Assembly: GCF_039542035.1 (NCBI RefSeq)
Contig: NZ_BAABHJ010000001.1
Location: 186,001-250,000, forward strand
Source: Actinoallomurus liliacearum
Lineage (GTDB): Bacteria; Actinomycetota; Actinomycetes; Streptosporangiales; Streptosporangiaceae
Direction of reading: 5' to 3'
Length of the DNA stretch: 64,000 bases
In this document: piece after piece, positions 57,079 through 64,000 of the stretch
Position numbering within the stretch: position 1 is the stretch's first letter
How the letters are laid out: every line of letters starts with the position of its first letter
Notes under the pieces: generated by a model
The model's database searches: none
What the model saw: the letters and a program-made list of their open reading frames with translations, nothing else
What the model was told of the DNA's origin: nothing
Made by a program: the position numbers and the translations under genes

Positions 57079-57896
57079 CCGACGTGCTCCTCTCCGGCGG
57101 TGAATCGTGCCAGCAGCCGGCCGAGCAGGACGCCGGCCGCGTGCCGTCGGTAGCGCGCGCTTCCGGCCGCGTCGCCGATCTCCTCCGGCAGCAGCGCGGC
57201 GATGTCGGCCGGCGCGGCGCCGACCGGCGCCTCGACGGCGTACGGGCGGGTGTACTCCGAGCCCACGCTCATCCGGACGGTGTCCCCGCGCACGGCGGCG
57301 GCCACCGTCAGCAGCGGCCGCAGTGAACGCTCGTAGCCGAACCACGTACCGGGCACCTCGGGGATCCGGATGGTGTGCAGCAGCGCTCCGTGCGGCTCGC
57401 GCCGGTCCCACAGGTCGGCCGGGGCGAGGGTGCGCCCGCCGTCCGGCGCGGCGAAGAGCAGCTCCGCGCCCAGGGCGTCGAGCATGATCGACATCTCGTA
57501 GCGGGTGCGCCGGGCCATGAGATTGCCGCCGATGGTGGCCCGGAGCCGGATGCGGTGGTTGGCGATGCGTCGCCAGCCGGCCGCGAGGCCGGGCAGCGCG
57601 GCGCGCACCGCGGAGTCGCCCGAGCCGGTGTGGTGCCCGACCGCCGCGCCGATCGCCAGCGCCGTGCCGTCCCAGTCGATGCGGGTGAGCTCCTCGAGGT
57701 CCGCCAGCCAGACGAGGGAGGAGCAGTCCAGGCCCTCGCGGAACCGGGCGAACAGGTCGGTGCAGCCCTGGGCGTAGACGGCGCCGTCGGCGGAGCCGGC
57801 CAGGACCGCCTCGGCGATCGTGCGCGGCCGATGCAGTCGAAAATCCGGGATCGTGCGCTGGGTGGGCGCCACGAGCCCGGCGGGGAGCACGCGCAT
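57075..57896 (-). CDS. Molybdenum hydroxylase FAD-binding subunit
   Basis: The 273-residue subunit follows the CO-dehydrogenase flavoprotein (CutM) plan: FRLHRPRTIAEAVLAG, VYAQGCTDLFARF in place of the usual AGGT loop, TIGGNLMARRTRYEMSIMLDALGAEL (in parts). The first FAD loop is therefore atypical. It is the first gene of the oxidase operon, 66 bp from a perfect operator palindrome, and divergent from the MarR gene. Confidence 0.92.
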   Translation of the reverse strand: MRVLPAGLVAPTQRTIPDFRLHRPRTIAEAVLAGSADGAVYAQGCTDLFARFREGLDCSSLVWLADLEELTRIDWDGTALAIGAAVGHHTGSGDSAVRAALPGLAAGWRRIANHRIRLRATIGGNLMARRTRYEMSIMLDALGAELLFAAPDGGRTLAPADLWDRREPHGALLHTIRIPEVPGTWFGYERSLRPLLTVAAAVRGDTVRMSVGSEYTRPYAVEAPVGAAPADIAALLPEEIGDAAGSARYRRHAAGVLLGRLLARFTAGEEHVG

Positions 57897-57961
57897 CCCT
57901 TCGCCTCCTGACCGTTCATCCGGGCGCCCGCGTCGAGCCGATCGCGCACACCCCGAAGATC

Positions 57962-57973
57962 CTTAGCGCTAAG
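57962..57973. promoter_or_regulatory. Perfect CTTAGCGCTAAG operator in the marR/oxidase divergent region
   Basis: The 12-bp palindrome is perfect and lies between the FAD-subunit and marR genes. Half-sites follow at 57982-57988 (CGCTAAG) and 57992-57997 (TTTAGC), so several repressor dimers may bind. Confidence 0.85.
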
Positions 57974-58100
57974 CAAACTATCGCTAAGGTTTTTAGCATC
58001 GCGGCGCGCCCCGCACAAGGTTCCGCACTTCCCCCGCTCCGCCTCCCGGTACGTTTGGCACTGGCTTTCACACCCCTCAGAGGCCCCACCGGAAGGAGGA

Positions 58101-58129
58101 GGGAGAGGACGGCCCGCGCCCCCTCTCCC
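58101..58129 (+). promoter_or_regulatory. Hairpin covering the purine-rich leader of the MarR gene
   Basis: GGGAGAGG (58101-58108) pairs with CCTCTCCC (58122-58129). The Shine-Dalgarno-like GGAAGGAGGAGGGAGAGG at 58091-58108 is 32 nt or more from the ATG, so it is badly placed unless the stem folds and brings it near. Confidence 0.5.
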
Positions 58130-58139
58130 CGACCGACGT

Positions 58140-58688
58140 ATGACGAGCAGATCATCAGGGCGGCCGGACGCGGTCGACCTGATCTTGGAGCAGTGGGAGC
58201 GCGAGCTGCCCTCCATCGACGCCACCCCCATGGAGGTCCTCGGGCGGCTGCACCGCAGCTTCATCCGCTATCAGGGCCTGCTCGGCGACCTGTTCGACCG
58301 CTACGGCCTGAACATGGCGGCCTTCGACGTGCTCGCGGCCCTGCGCCGCTCCGGCGCGCCGTACCGCAAGACGGCCGGGGAGCTCGCCGAGATCGCACTG
58401 GTCACCACCGGCGGCATCACCCTGCGGCTCGACCGGCTCGAGAAGGCCGGCCTGGTCATCCGGGAGCGCGACCCGGACGACCGGCGAGTGGTCTACGCCC
58501 GGCTGACGGACAAGGGACTCGAAGCGATCAACACGGTGGCCGCCGCCCACTTCGCCAACGAGAAGCGGATGCTGGCCGGGCTCACCGACACCGAACAGCG
58601 CCAGCTCGGCCGGCTGCTCCGGAAGCTGGAGCGCTCCCTGGAGCTGGCCGAGCAGACACCACCCGAGACCGGCCCGGACCAGACCTAG
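58140..58688 (+). CDS. MarR-family regulator, probable controller of the catabolic island
   Basis: The 182-residue protein has the MarR core with YRKTAGELAEIALVTTGGITLRLDRLEKAGLVIRERDPDDRRVVYARLT (in parts) at about 80-125, and a long N-terminal helix (VDLILEQWERELPSIDATPMEVLGRLHRSF in parts) that resembles regulators of aromatic catabolism. It is divergent from the molybdenum hydroxylase operon, and a perfect palindrome lies between. The same palindrome before other units suggests a local regulon. ATG at 58140 is the only start in frame nearby; no well-spaced Shine-Dalgarno is present. Confidence 0.9.
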   Translation: MTSRSSGRPDAVDLILEQWERELPSIDATPMEVLGRLHRSFIRYQGLLGDLFDRYGLNMAAFDVLAALRRSGAPYRKTAGELAEIALVTTGGITLRLDRLEKAGLVIRERDPDDRRVVYARLTDKGLEAINTVAAAHFANEKRMLAGLTDTEQRQLGRLLRKLERSLELAEQTPPETGPDQT

Positions 58689-58706
58689 GGGTGTCCGGGC
58701 CCCGCC

Positions 58707-60182
58707 TCAGACGCCCGCCCAGGGCAGCGGTTCGGCGGTCAGCCCCCAGTAGAGGCTCTTCTGGCGCGTGTAGGAGCGGATGCCGTCCCGGCCCTTCTCC
58801 GTCCCGATCCCGCTCGCCTTCATCCCGCTGAACGGTGTGGAGATGCTGAACTGCTTGTAGGTGTTGATCCAGACCGTGCCGGCCTCGATCCGCCGGGCCA
58901 CCCGCCACGCCCTCCGGTGGTCGCCGGTCCAGATGCCGCAGGCGAGCCCGTACACCGTGTCGTTGGCCTGCGCGACCAGGTCGTCCTCGCCGGTGAACGG
59001 CAGCGCCACGAGCACCGGCCCGAAGATCTCCTCCTGGCACGTGGCCGAGTCGTTGGGCAGACCGTCGAGGACGGTCGGCAGGTAATAGGCCCCACGGTCG
59101 AACTCGGGCCCGTCCGGCGCGCGGCCGCCGCACCGCACCCGGGCCCCCTCCTGCCGGGCGCGGTCGACCATCGCCGCGACCTTGTCGCGGTGAGCGTGCG
59201 TCACCAGCGGGGCCACCTGGGTCGCCGGGTCCGCGCCCGGCCCGACGCGCAGCCTTTCGGTGTGCCGGACGAGCCGCTCCAGCACGTCGGCGTACACGTC
59301 GGCGTGAATGAAGACGCGGGACCCCGCGATGCAGCTCTGACCTGACGAGGAGAAGATCCCGAAGAGCACTCCGGCCACCGTCTGGTCGAGGTCGGCGTCG
59401 GGAAAGACGATCGTCGGTGACTTCCCGCCGAGTTCCAGCGAGACCGGCATGATCTTCTCGGCCGCGACCGCGCCGATGGTCCGGCCGGTGACGGTGCCGC
59501 CGGTGAAGGTCACCTTCCCCACGCCGGGATGGCGGACGATGGCGTCGCCGGTCGTACGTCCCGGGCCGGGCAGCACCGACAGCAGCCCGGGCGGCAGCCC
59601 GGCGTCCGTGACCAGGCGGCCGAGGGCCAGGGAGACGAGCGGAGTCCACTCGGCGGGCTTCAGCACGACCGCGTTTCCGGCGGCCAGCGCCGGCGCGATC
59701 TTCTGCGCGTCGCTGGCGATCGGGGAGTTCCACGGGGTGATCGCGCCGACGACGCCGATCGGCTCGTGCAGGCTCATGGTGAGGTACGGCCCGCGCGGCG
59801 GGGTCAGCGACTCCTCCATGGTCTCGAGCGCCGCGGCGAAGTAGCGGAACGTCCCGGCCGCGCTGGCCACCAGCGCGCGGGTCTCGTTGATCGACTTTCC
59901 GGTGTCCGCGGTCTGCAACCGCGCCAGGTCGCCGGCCCGCTCGACGATCAGATCGGCGATCCGGACGAGGTACCGCGCCCGCTCGTGCGGCAGCAGGTCG
60001 CACCATCCCGGGTCGGCCGCCGCCCGCGCGCCCTCGGCGACCGCGCGCTCGACATCCTCGAGGTTCGCGCCGTGCACACGGGCGATGACCTCTCCGGTGG
60101 CGGGATCGCGGGTCGCGATCACTTCGCCGCCGCCCTTTCGCCAGTGGCCCCCGACGAGGATCTCATCTGCGACGTCCAACAC
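58707..60182 (-). CDS. NAD(P)-dependent aldehyde dehydrogenase
   Basis: The 491-residue enzyme has the ALDH signatures: PWNSPIASDAQKIAPALAAGNAVVLKPAEWTPL (in parts), FTGGTVTGRTIG, LELGGKSPTIV (the Glu base), and GQSCIAGSRVFIH with the catalytic Cys. It should oxidise the aldehyde end product of the island's pathway to an acid. I chose GTG at 60182, 8 nt after GGGAG and about 26 nt from the likely RNA start; GTG at 60200 is also in frame. A perfect CTTAGCGCTAAG precedes it. Confidence 0.93.
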   Translation of the reverse strand: MLDVADEILVGGHWRKGGGEVIATRDPATGEVIARVHGANLEDVERAVAEGARAAADPGWCDLLPHERARYLVRIADLIVERAGDLARLQTADTGKSINETRALVASAAGTFRYFAAALETMEESLTPPRGPYLTMSLHEPIGVVGAITPWNSPIASDAQKIAPALAAGNAVVLKPAEWTPLVSLALGRLVTDAGLPPGLLSVLPGPGRTTGDAIVRHPGVGKVTFTGGTVTGRTIGAVAAEKIMPVSLELGGKSPTIVFPDADLDQTVAGVLFGIFSSSGQSCIAGSRVFIHADVYADVLERLVRHTERLRVGPGADPATQVAPLVTHAHRDKVAAMVDRARQEGARVRCGGRAPDGPEFDRGAYYLPTVLDGLPNDSATCQEEIFGPVLVALPFTGEDDLVAQANDTVYGLACGIWTGDHRRAWRVARRIEAGTVWINTYKQFSISTPFSGMKASGIGTEKGRDGIRSYTRQKSLYWGLTAEPLPWAGV

Positions 60183-60221
60183 CGGATCCGCTCCCACCAC
60201 TCGGCGACAAGGCGGATATAT

Positions 60222-60233
60222 CTTAGCGCTAAG
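60222..60233. promoter_or_regulatory. Perfect CTTAGCGCTAAG operator before the aldehyde dehydrogenase gene
   Basis: The perfect palindrome is followed on the minus strand by ATATAT, a plausible -10, so repressor binding would block RNA polymerase. The site overlaps the end of the neighbouring DUF3291 gene's 3' region. Confidence 0.85.
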
Positions 60234-60235
60234 TT

Positions 60236-60694
60236 TTATACCGCGACACCGGCCGGGTCGTACGACTCCCGGAACGTGAACGCCTCAGGCCCCGGCCCCC
60301 GCCGGCGCACCCGGTCCAGGCGCTCCCGCGCCTCCTCCACCGACGGAATCGACCCCGCCGGCACCCACCACATCACCATGTACGGCTCGGCCATGCGCAG
60401 GAACCATTCGCGACGCCGGCGCAGCACGTCGAGGTGGGCCGACCGGTAGACGAAGTCCCACAGCGCCGCACGCGACTCCCAGACCGAGAAATTGATGATC
60501 ACGTCGTCGCCGTAGGGGCGGATGGTGGTCGCGTCGTCGCCTTCTCCGTCGGTCAGCCGCCAGACGAAGCCCGGCGCGGAGTCGGCCAGGGCGTTGACGG
60601 GTTCGAACAGGGCGAGGAACTCGGCCATGGACGGCACGTCGAGGGGCTCGCGGAGGCGGCCGACGTTGAACTGCGCGAGGTGATGATCCGTCAT
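60236..60694 (-). CDS. DUF3291 family protein
   Basis: The 152-residue protein matches DUF3291, a ferredoxin-like (dimeric alpha+beta barrel) family of unknown function: HHLAQFNVGRLREPLDVPSMAEF, VNALADSAPGFVWRL, NFSVWESRAALWDFVYRSAHL and MVMWWVPAGSIPSVEEARERLD (in parts). Such barrels often act as monooxygenases or isomerases of quinone-like compounds. ATG at 60694 begins the family. It is in the same direction as the aldehyde dehydrogenase but has its own leader. Confidence 0.88.
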   Translation of the reverse strand: MTDHHLAQFNVGRLREPLDVPSMAEFLALFEPVNALADSAPGFVWRLTDGEGDDATTIRPYGDDVIINFSVWESRAALWDFVYRSAHLDVLRRRREWFLRMAEPYMVMWWVPAGSIPSVEEARERLDRVRRRGPGPEAFTFRESYDPAGVAV

Positions 60695-60727
60695 GGCGGT
60701 CAGCAGATCATCACCCGGCGCTGTATG

Positions 60728-61639
60728 TCAACTCTCATTATTTTTAGAAGCGAGCACAACGCAGCACTCCCCCGGCCGCGGATCCATGCGCGCCACCATC
60801 CCGGTCGGTTCCAGACCCTCGAGCAGCCCCTCCAGCAGCGCCAGGTTCATCCCGCAGACCAGCGGCGGGAACTCCACCGCCAACGCGTGGAACGGGCAGT
60901 TGCGCAGCCGCAGCTCGGCGCCCTCGCGATACGGCTCGTACCCCCTGGCCCGCAGCGCGGCCGCGACCCGCTCACCCGCCGCGGCGTCGTCGTCGTCGTC
61001 GGGCGAGCGTACGGTCGCATCCGCCGGCGGCTCCACGCCCTCGGCGTGGCGTACGGCGGCGTCCGCCGGCGGCTCCACGGCCAGGCCCCCGGCGTGGCGT
61101 ACGGCGGCGTCCGCCGGCGGCTCCACGGCCAGGCCCCCGGCGTGGCGTACGGCGGCGTCCGCCGACGGCTCCCCGGTCGGGACCTCGGACGTGCGTACGC
61201 TCCTGCCTCCGGACGAGCGTGTGCCCGGGTCACCGGACGGTCCGGCGGCGGCGGCGCCGGCGGATCGGCCGCGGCTCCGGGCCAGCCGCTCCAGGATCTC
61301 CTCGCCGCCGGCCTCCTCGACCGCCGCGGCGAGGAGTTCCGCCACGGCGCGGTAGTCCCTCGGCGGCACGCTCACCACGCGTTCCGTCACCGAACGCCGG
61401 TACAGCTTCGCGGGGCGGCCCGCGCCGGGGCCCGTTCGCCCGGCGGGCCGCCGGAAGACCGCTTCGAGGAGGCCCGCCTCGGTCAGGCGGTCGAGATGGA
61501 AGGCGGCCAGAGTGCGCTGGATCCCGGCCGCGTCCGCGGCCTCCGCCCGACCCACCTCGTGATCCTGCGCGGCCACGTACTCGTAGAGCCTCCGGCGTAC
61601 CGGATCCTGCAGGGCCGCGATGGCATCGACGTCGTCCAC
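60728..61639 (-). CDS. ArsR/SufR-like transcriptional regulator with a repeat-expanded linker
   Basis: The 303-residue protein starts with a winged helix (DPVRRRLYEYVAAQDHEVGRAEAADAAGIQRTLAAFHLDRLTEAGLLEAVF in parts). The C-terminal domain has NCPFHALAVEFPPLVCGMN and PGECCVVLASK, a Cys pattern seen in iron-sulphur or metal-sensing regulators of the Rrf2/SufR-like kind. Between them lies an in-frame tandem repeat of 16 residues (HAGGLAVEPPADAAVR). Repeat copy number may vary among strains. The target genes are unknown. Confidence 0.8.
   Translation of the reverse strand: MDDVDAIAALQDPVRRRLYEYVAAQDHEVGRAEAADAAGIQRTLAAFHLDRLTEAGLLEAVFRRPAGRTGPGAGRPAKLYRRSVTERVVSVPPRDYRAVAELLAAAVEEAGGEEILERLARSRGRSAGAAAAGPSGDPGTRSSGGRSVRTSEVPTGEPSADAAVRHAGGLAVEPPADAAVRHAGGLAVEPPADAAVRHAEGVEPPADATVRSPDDDDDAAAGERVAAALRARGYEPYREGAELRLRNCPFHALAVEFPPLVCGMNLALLEGLLEGLEPTGMVARMDPRPGECCVVLASKNNES
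61016..61172. repeat. 48-bp in-frame tandem repeat in the regulator linker
   Basis: Units starting GGCGGCGTCCGCC lie at 61055, 61103 and 61151 (partial), each 48 bp apart. A shortened copy of 39 bp precedes at about 61016. The two full units are identical over their length, which implies recent duplication. Confidence 0.9.
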
Positions 61640-61688
61640 GTCCCGAGTCTAGGGACGGCACCCGGCCGCGGTGCCCCGTGGCCGGGGC

Positions 61689-62597
61689 TCAGTAGGCGGC
61701 GAGGACGTCGATGACGAACGCCAGCGTGTCGTCCTTCTTGATGCCCGAGGCGGCGTGCCCCTTCGCCCCGTACCCGTCCTTCGACGGGATCACGACGAGC
61801 ACCCGGCTGCCGACCCGCTGCCCGACCACGGCCTTGTCCCAGCCCTTGATCATCTGACCGGCTCCGGCCACCGCCGAGTCGGGGCGTCCCCGGGCGCGCG
61901 TGGACTCGAAGACCTTGCCCGTCCGCCAGATCTGCCCCAGGTCGTGGAAGACGACCAGCTGGTGCGCCTGGACCGGCGGCCCACCGCCCTCGATGATCGT
62001 CTTCACCCGCAGTTGTCTCGGCGGCGCCGTCGAGGGGATCTTCATCGTCGGCGTCGACCCGGCGGTGACCTGCGGGAGCGCACCGTCGGTCTGCGGCAGC
62101 GACCGGCCCTGCGCGCTCGCGCCGTTGTGGTACGTCGCGATCACGTCGAGCACGAACACCATGGAGTCGGCGGCGCCGATCTGCCACGGCGCGTACCCGC
62201 TCGACCCGTACCCCTGACTCGGCGGGATCACGGCCAGCACCCGGCCGCCCGGCCGCTGCCCCTCGAGGGCCTTGTTCAGGCCCGTGACCAGGCGGCCGTA
62301 GGGGAAGATGGCGGGCCGCCCGGCCTCATAGCTACTGGCGACCAGTTTGTGGTCGCCGCCGTTCCAGCGGTACCCGACGTAGTTGGCGACCACCAGGTCG
62401 CCGTCGGTGACCGCCGAGCCCTTCCCCTTCCGCAGCGTGTCGACCTTCAGCTTCCCCGACGGGGCGGACGCCGGAATCGTCACCGTGGGCTGGCGGCCCA
62501 CGACCCCGGCGACCTTCAGACCCTCGGGCAGGCCGCCCCCGCTGCACGCCGTGGCGGCGACGAGGGGAAGCACGGCCAGCGCGGCGACACGCCGCAT
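61689..62597 (-). CDS. Lipoprotein with two FKBP-type peptidyl-prolyl isomerase domains
   Basis: The 302-residue lipoprotein has lipobox ATAC (Cys18) after a short signal. Two FKBP domains follow: the first has VVANYVGYRW, VIPPSQGYG and VFVLDVI; the second has VVFHDLGQIW, GWDKAVVGQRVGSRVLVVIPSKDGYGAKG (in parts) and FVIDVLAAY. Both lack some active-site aromatic residues. It acts outside the cell, probably as a folding helper. ATG at 62597 has GGAGG 7 nt upstream. It is adjacent to and in line with the next FKBP gene. Confidence 0.9.
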   Translation of the reverse strand: MRRVAALAVLPLVAATACSGGGLPEGLKVAGVVGRQPTVTIPASAPSGKLKVDTLRKGKGSAVTDGDLVVANYVGYRWNGGDHKLVASSYEAGRPAIFPYGRLVTGLNKALEGQRPGGRVLAVIPPSQGYGSSGYAPWQIGAADSMVFVLDVIATYHNGASAQGRSLPQTDGALPQVTAGSTPTMKIPSTAPPRQLRVKTIIEGGGPPVQAHQLVVFHDLGQIWRTGKVFESTRARGRPDSAVAGAGQMIKGWDKAVVGQRVGSRVLVVIPSKDGYGAKGHAASGIKKDDTLAFVIDVLAAY

Positions 62598-62622
62598 GCG
62601 CGAACCTCCGAACACCGGACGA

Positions 62623-64000
62623 TCAGTACGAACCGAGGACGTCGACGACGAACACCAGGGTGTCGGTGCCCTTGATGCCGCCCTGCGGCGAGCCCTTCGA
62701 GCCGTACCCCTCCTTCGGCGGCACCACGAGGAGCACCCGGCTGCCGGCCTTCTGCCCGACCAGACCGGTGTCCCACCCCGGGATGACCTGCCCGACGCCG
62801 ATCGGGAACGACGCGGGCTCGCCGCGCTGCCACGACGAATCGAACACCTTGCCGTCCCGCCACAGCACCCCGTGGTACTGCGCGATCAGCGTCTGCCCCT
62901 TCTGCACCGCCGGGCCGTTGCCCTGGATCAGGGTCTTGACCTGCAACGTGCCGGGAGCGTCCGCGGACGGGATCTTGACGGTCGGAGCGGCGCCCGCGCC
63001 ACCGGTCACCGCCGGCAGCTTCGGATCGTCGAGCTTCTGCGGTGTGCCCTGCGCCGAAGAGGTCTTGCCGAAGCTGTTCAGCACGTCGACCGTCACGACG
63101 AAGTCGTCGGTCTTGGCCAGCTGCAGCGACTGGGCGATCTGGTCACCGACGGCCTGGTACGGCAGCGTCATCACCAGCCGCGTCCCCGCCTTACGCCCGG
63201 TGATCGCCTTGTCCAGCGCCGTCAGCCCGGTCAGCTGACCGGCCTGACCCACGATCGGCTGCTTCTTGCTGTAGGTGTTCAAGAGTTCCTTGCCGCCGCC
63301 CTTGGCGCCCCACTTGTAGGCGACCACCTGCGCGACGACGAGGTCGCCGTTGGCCACCGCCTTGCCGGAGCCGGACACGACCTCCTTCATCTGCTGCTTG
63401 ACGGGCGGCTTGTCCTTGGGCACCTTCACCGACGGCGCCTTGCCGAACGTGCCCGACACCTTGACCGCCGGCGCCGGGCGGGTCTCGTACCAGACCGCCG
63501 CCCCGGCCACCAGCCCCACCAGGACCACGGTCGCCGTCGTGTACAGGATCCGGCGGCGCTTCGCCTGGGCCCGCGTGCCCGACCGGGGAGCGCCGCGGCC
63601 CTTGGCGCCCAGCGCGTGCGGCGTGAACTCGGTCCGGGTGATCTCCTTGGCCGCCGGCATCTTCAGCTTGATCGGATCCGGATGGGCGAACCGGCTCTTC
63701 GGCTCGTCGTCGACCTCGGTGTCCTCGGCGTCCGCCGGCTCCGCCGCACCAGCGGCCTCGCCGGCCGTCTCCTTCGCGTCCTCGTCCTCGGCCCGCTTCG
63801 CGGCGTCGTCGTCGGCGGCCTCGGCGTCGTCCTCGTCCGCGTCCTTCTCCTCGGACCGCTCGGCCGCCTCGCCGCCGGCCGCCTCGGCGTCCTCCGTCTC
63901 GGGCCGCTCGGCGGCTCCGGGCTCGCCGCTCGCCGTGGCGTCCGCCGCGGAGGCGTCCCGCCCCTCGGCGTCCTGCGGCTCGTCCGTCCGCGTCTGCTCG
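62623..64000 (-). CDS. Membrane-anchored double FKBP isomerase, N-terminus outside window
   Basis: The frame stays open from 62623 to the right edge, so ATG at 63660 is not the start. Reading inward, a cytoplasmic acidic low-complexity tail of at least 110 residues (rich in Glu, Asp and Ala) is followed by a basic patch, one membrane helix (ILYTTATVVLVGLVAGAAVWY in parts) and two extracellular FKBP domains. The second has YHGVLWRDGKVFDSSW, PGWDTGLVGQKAGSRVLLVVPPKEGYG (in parts) and the usual Asp-Val-Leu end. In Streptomyces such a pair is remembered next to pafA. Confidence 0.88.
   Translation of the reverse strand, partial: EQTRTDEPQDAEGRDASAADATASGEPGAAERPETEDAEAAGGEAAERSEEKDADEDDAEAADDDAAKRAEDEDAKETAGEAAGAAEPADAEDTEVDDEPKSRFAHPDPIKLKMPAAKEITRTEFTPHALGAKGRGAPRSGTRAQAKRRRILYTTATVVLVGLVAGAAVWYETRPAPAVKVSGTFGKAPSVKVPKDKPPVKQQMKEVVSGSGKAVANGDLVVAQVVAYKWGAKGGGKELLNTYSKKQPIVGQAGQLTGLTALDKAITGRKAGTRLVMTLPYQAVGDQIAQSLQLAKTDDFVVTVDVLNSFGKTSSAQGTPQKLDDPKLPAVTGGAGAAPTVKIPSADAPGTLQVKTLIQGNGPAVQKGQTLIAQYHGVLWRDGKVFDSSWQRGEPASFPIGVGQVIPGWDTGLVGQKAGSRVLLVVPPKEGYGSKGSPQGGIKGTDTLVFVVDVLGSY

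Noticed and set aside
61016..61172. CRISPR array
   Set aside because: The repeats are directly adjacent without unique spacers and lie in frame in a coding region.
63658..63660. ATG as start of the right-hand FKBP gene
   Set aside because: The same frame continues to the window edge with a Glu/Asp/Ala-rich coding bias, so the true start is outside.

Overview
The window is chromosomal DNA of a very GC-rich actinomycete with long GC3-rich genes, frequent GTG starts and ATGA/GTGA overlaps. Twin-arginine signals, actinobacterial ROK/ABC sugar operons and the pafB-pafC-tatA-tatC-helY block of Pup-proteasome bacteria point to Actinomycetia, perhaps near Streptosporangiales/Thermomonosporaceae (inference). 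I see no rRNA, tRNA, CRISPR array or intact transposase.

Left part (1-30 kb). A Tat-exported hydrolase runs off the left edge. Next are a guanidinium exporter under a guanidine-III riboswitch, a P450 and a DUF1707-FHA protein. A csnREFGHK-like operon (3.2-9.9 kb) carries a ROK regulator, ABC importer, GH4 glycosidase and amino-sugar kinase-like gene, with a perfect 19-bp operator at its promoter; it probably handles chitosan or related oligosaccharides. Two tandem Asn/Gly-rich secreted proteins share one promoter architecture. metH follows, behind an S-adenosylhomocysteine riboswitch whose pseudoknot competes with a hairpin that hides the Shine-Dalgarno. Then come MarR/NmrA, a PHP-domain protein, lpdA, a secreted S1 protease with Thr in place of the catalytic Ser, haemolysin III, a small repeat protein with a membrane partner, Lrp, an acyl-CoA dehydrogenase, PepE, an ANTAR-PAS-SpoIIE phosphatase and a 5'-3' exonuclease.

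Middle (30-42.7 kb). PepE, exonuclease, helY, tatC, tatA, pafC and pafB lie in the order remembered from Mycobacterium tuberculosis Rv2089c-Rv2096c. Inserted between exonuclease and helY is a Crp/Fnr regulator, a membrane-anchored receptor-like/VWA fusion protein and an orphan solute-binding protein without permeases. A Crp-like palindrome sits near -41.5 of that pair.

Right part (42.7-61.7 kb). A catabolic island separates pafB from the two FKBP genes that adjoin it in Streptomyces (remembered). It encodes an MFS importer, dienelactone hydrolase, ThDP enzyme, two SDRs, alpha/beta hydrolase, AspDH-like protein, VOC extradiol dioxygenase, Rieske oxygenase with small partner and reductase, cupin, three-subunit molybdenum hydroxylase, MarR regulator and aldehyde dehydrogenase. 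Copies of a palindrome CTTAGCGCTAAG lie before each transcription unit, which suggests one MarR regulon for a nitrogen-containing or hydroxylated aromatic substrate. A degenerate IS200/IS605-like right end interrupts the long operon. The right edge holds two double-domain FKBP isomerases, the last running off the window with an acidic N-terminal tail.
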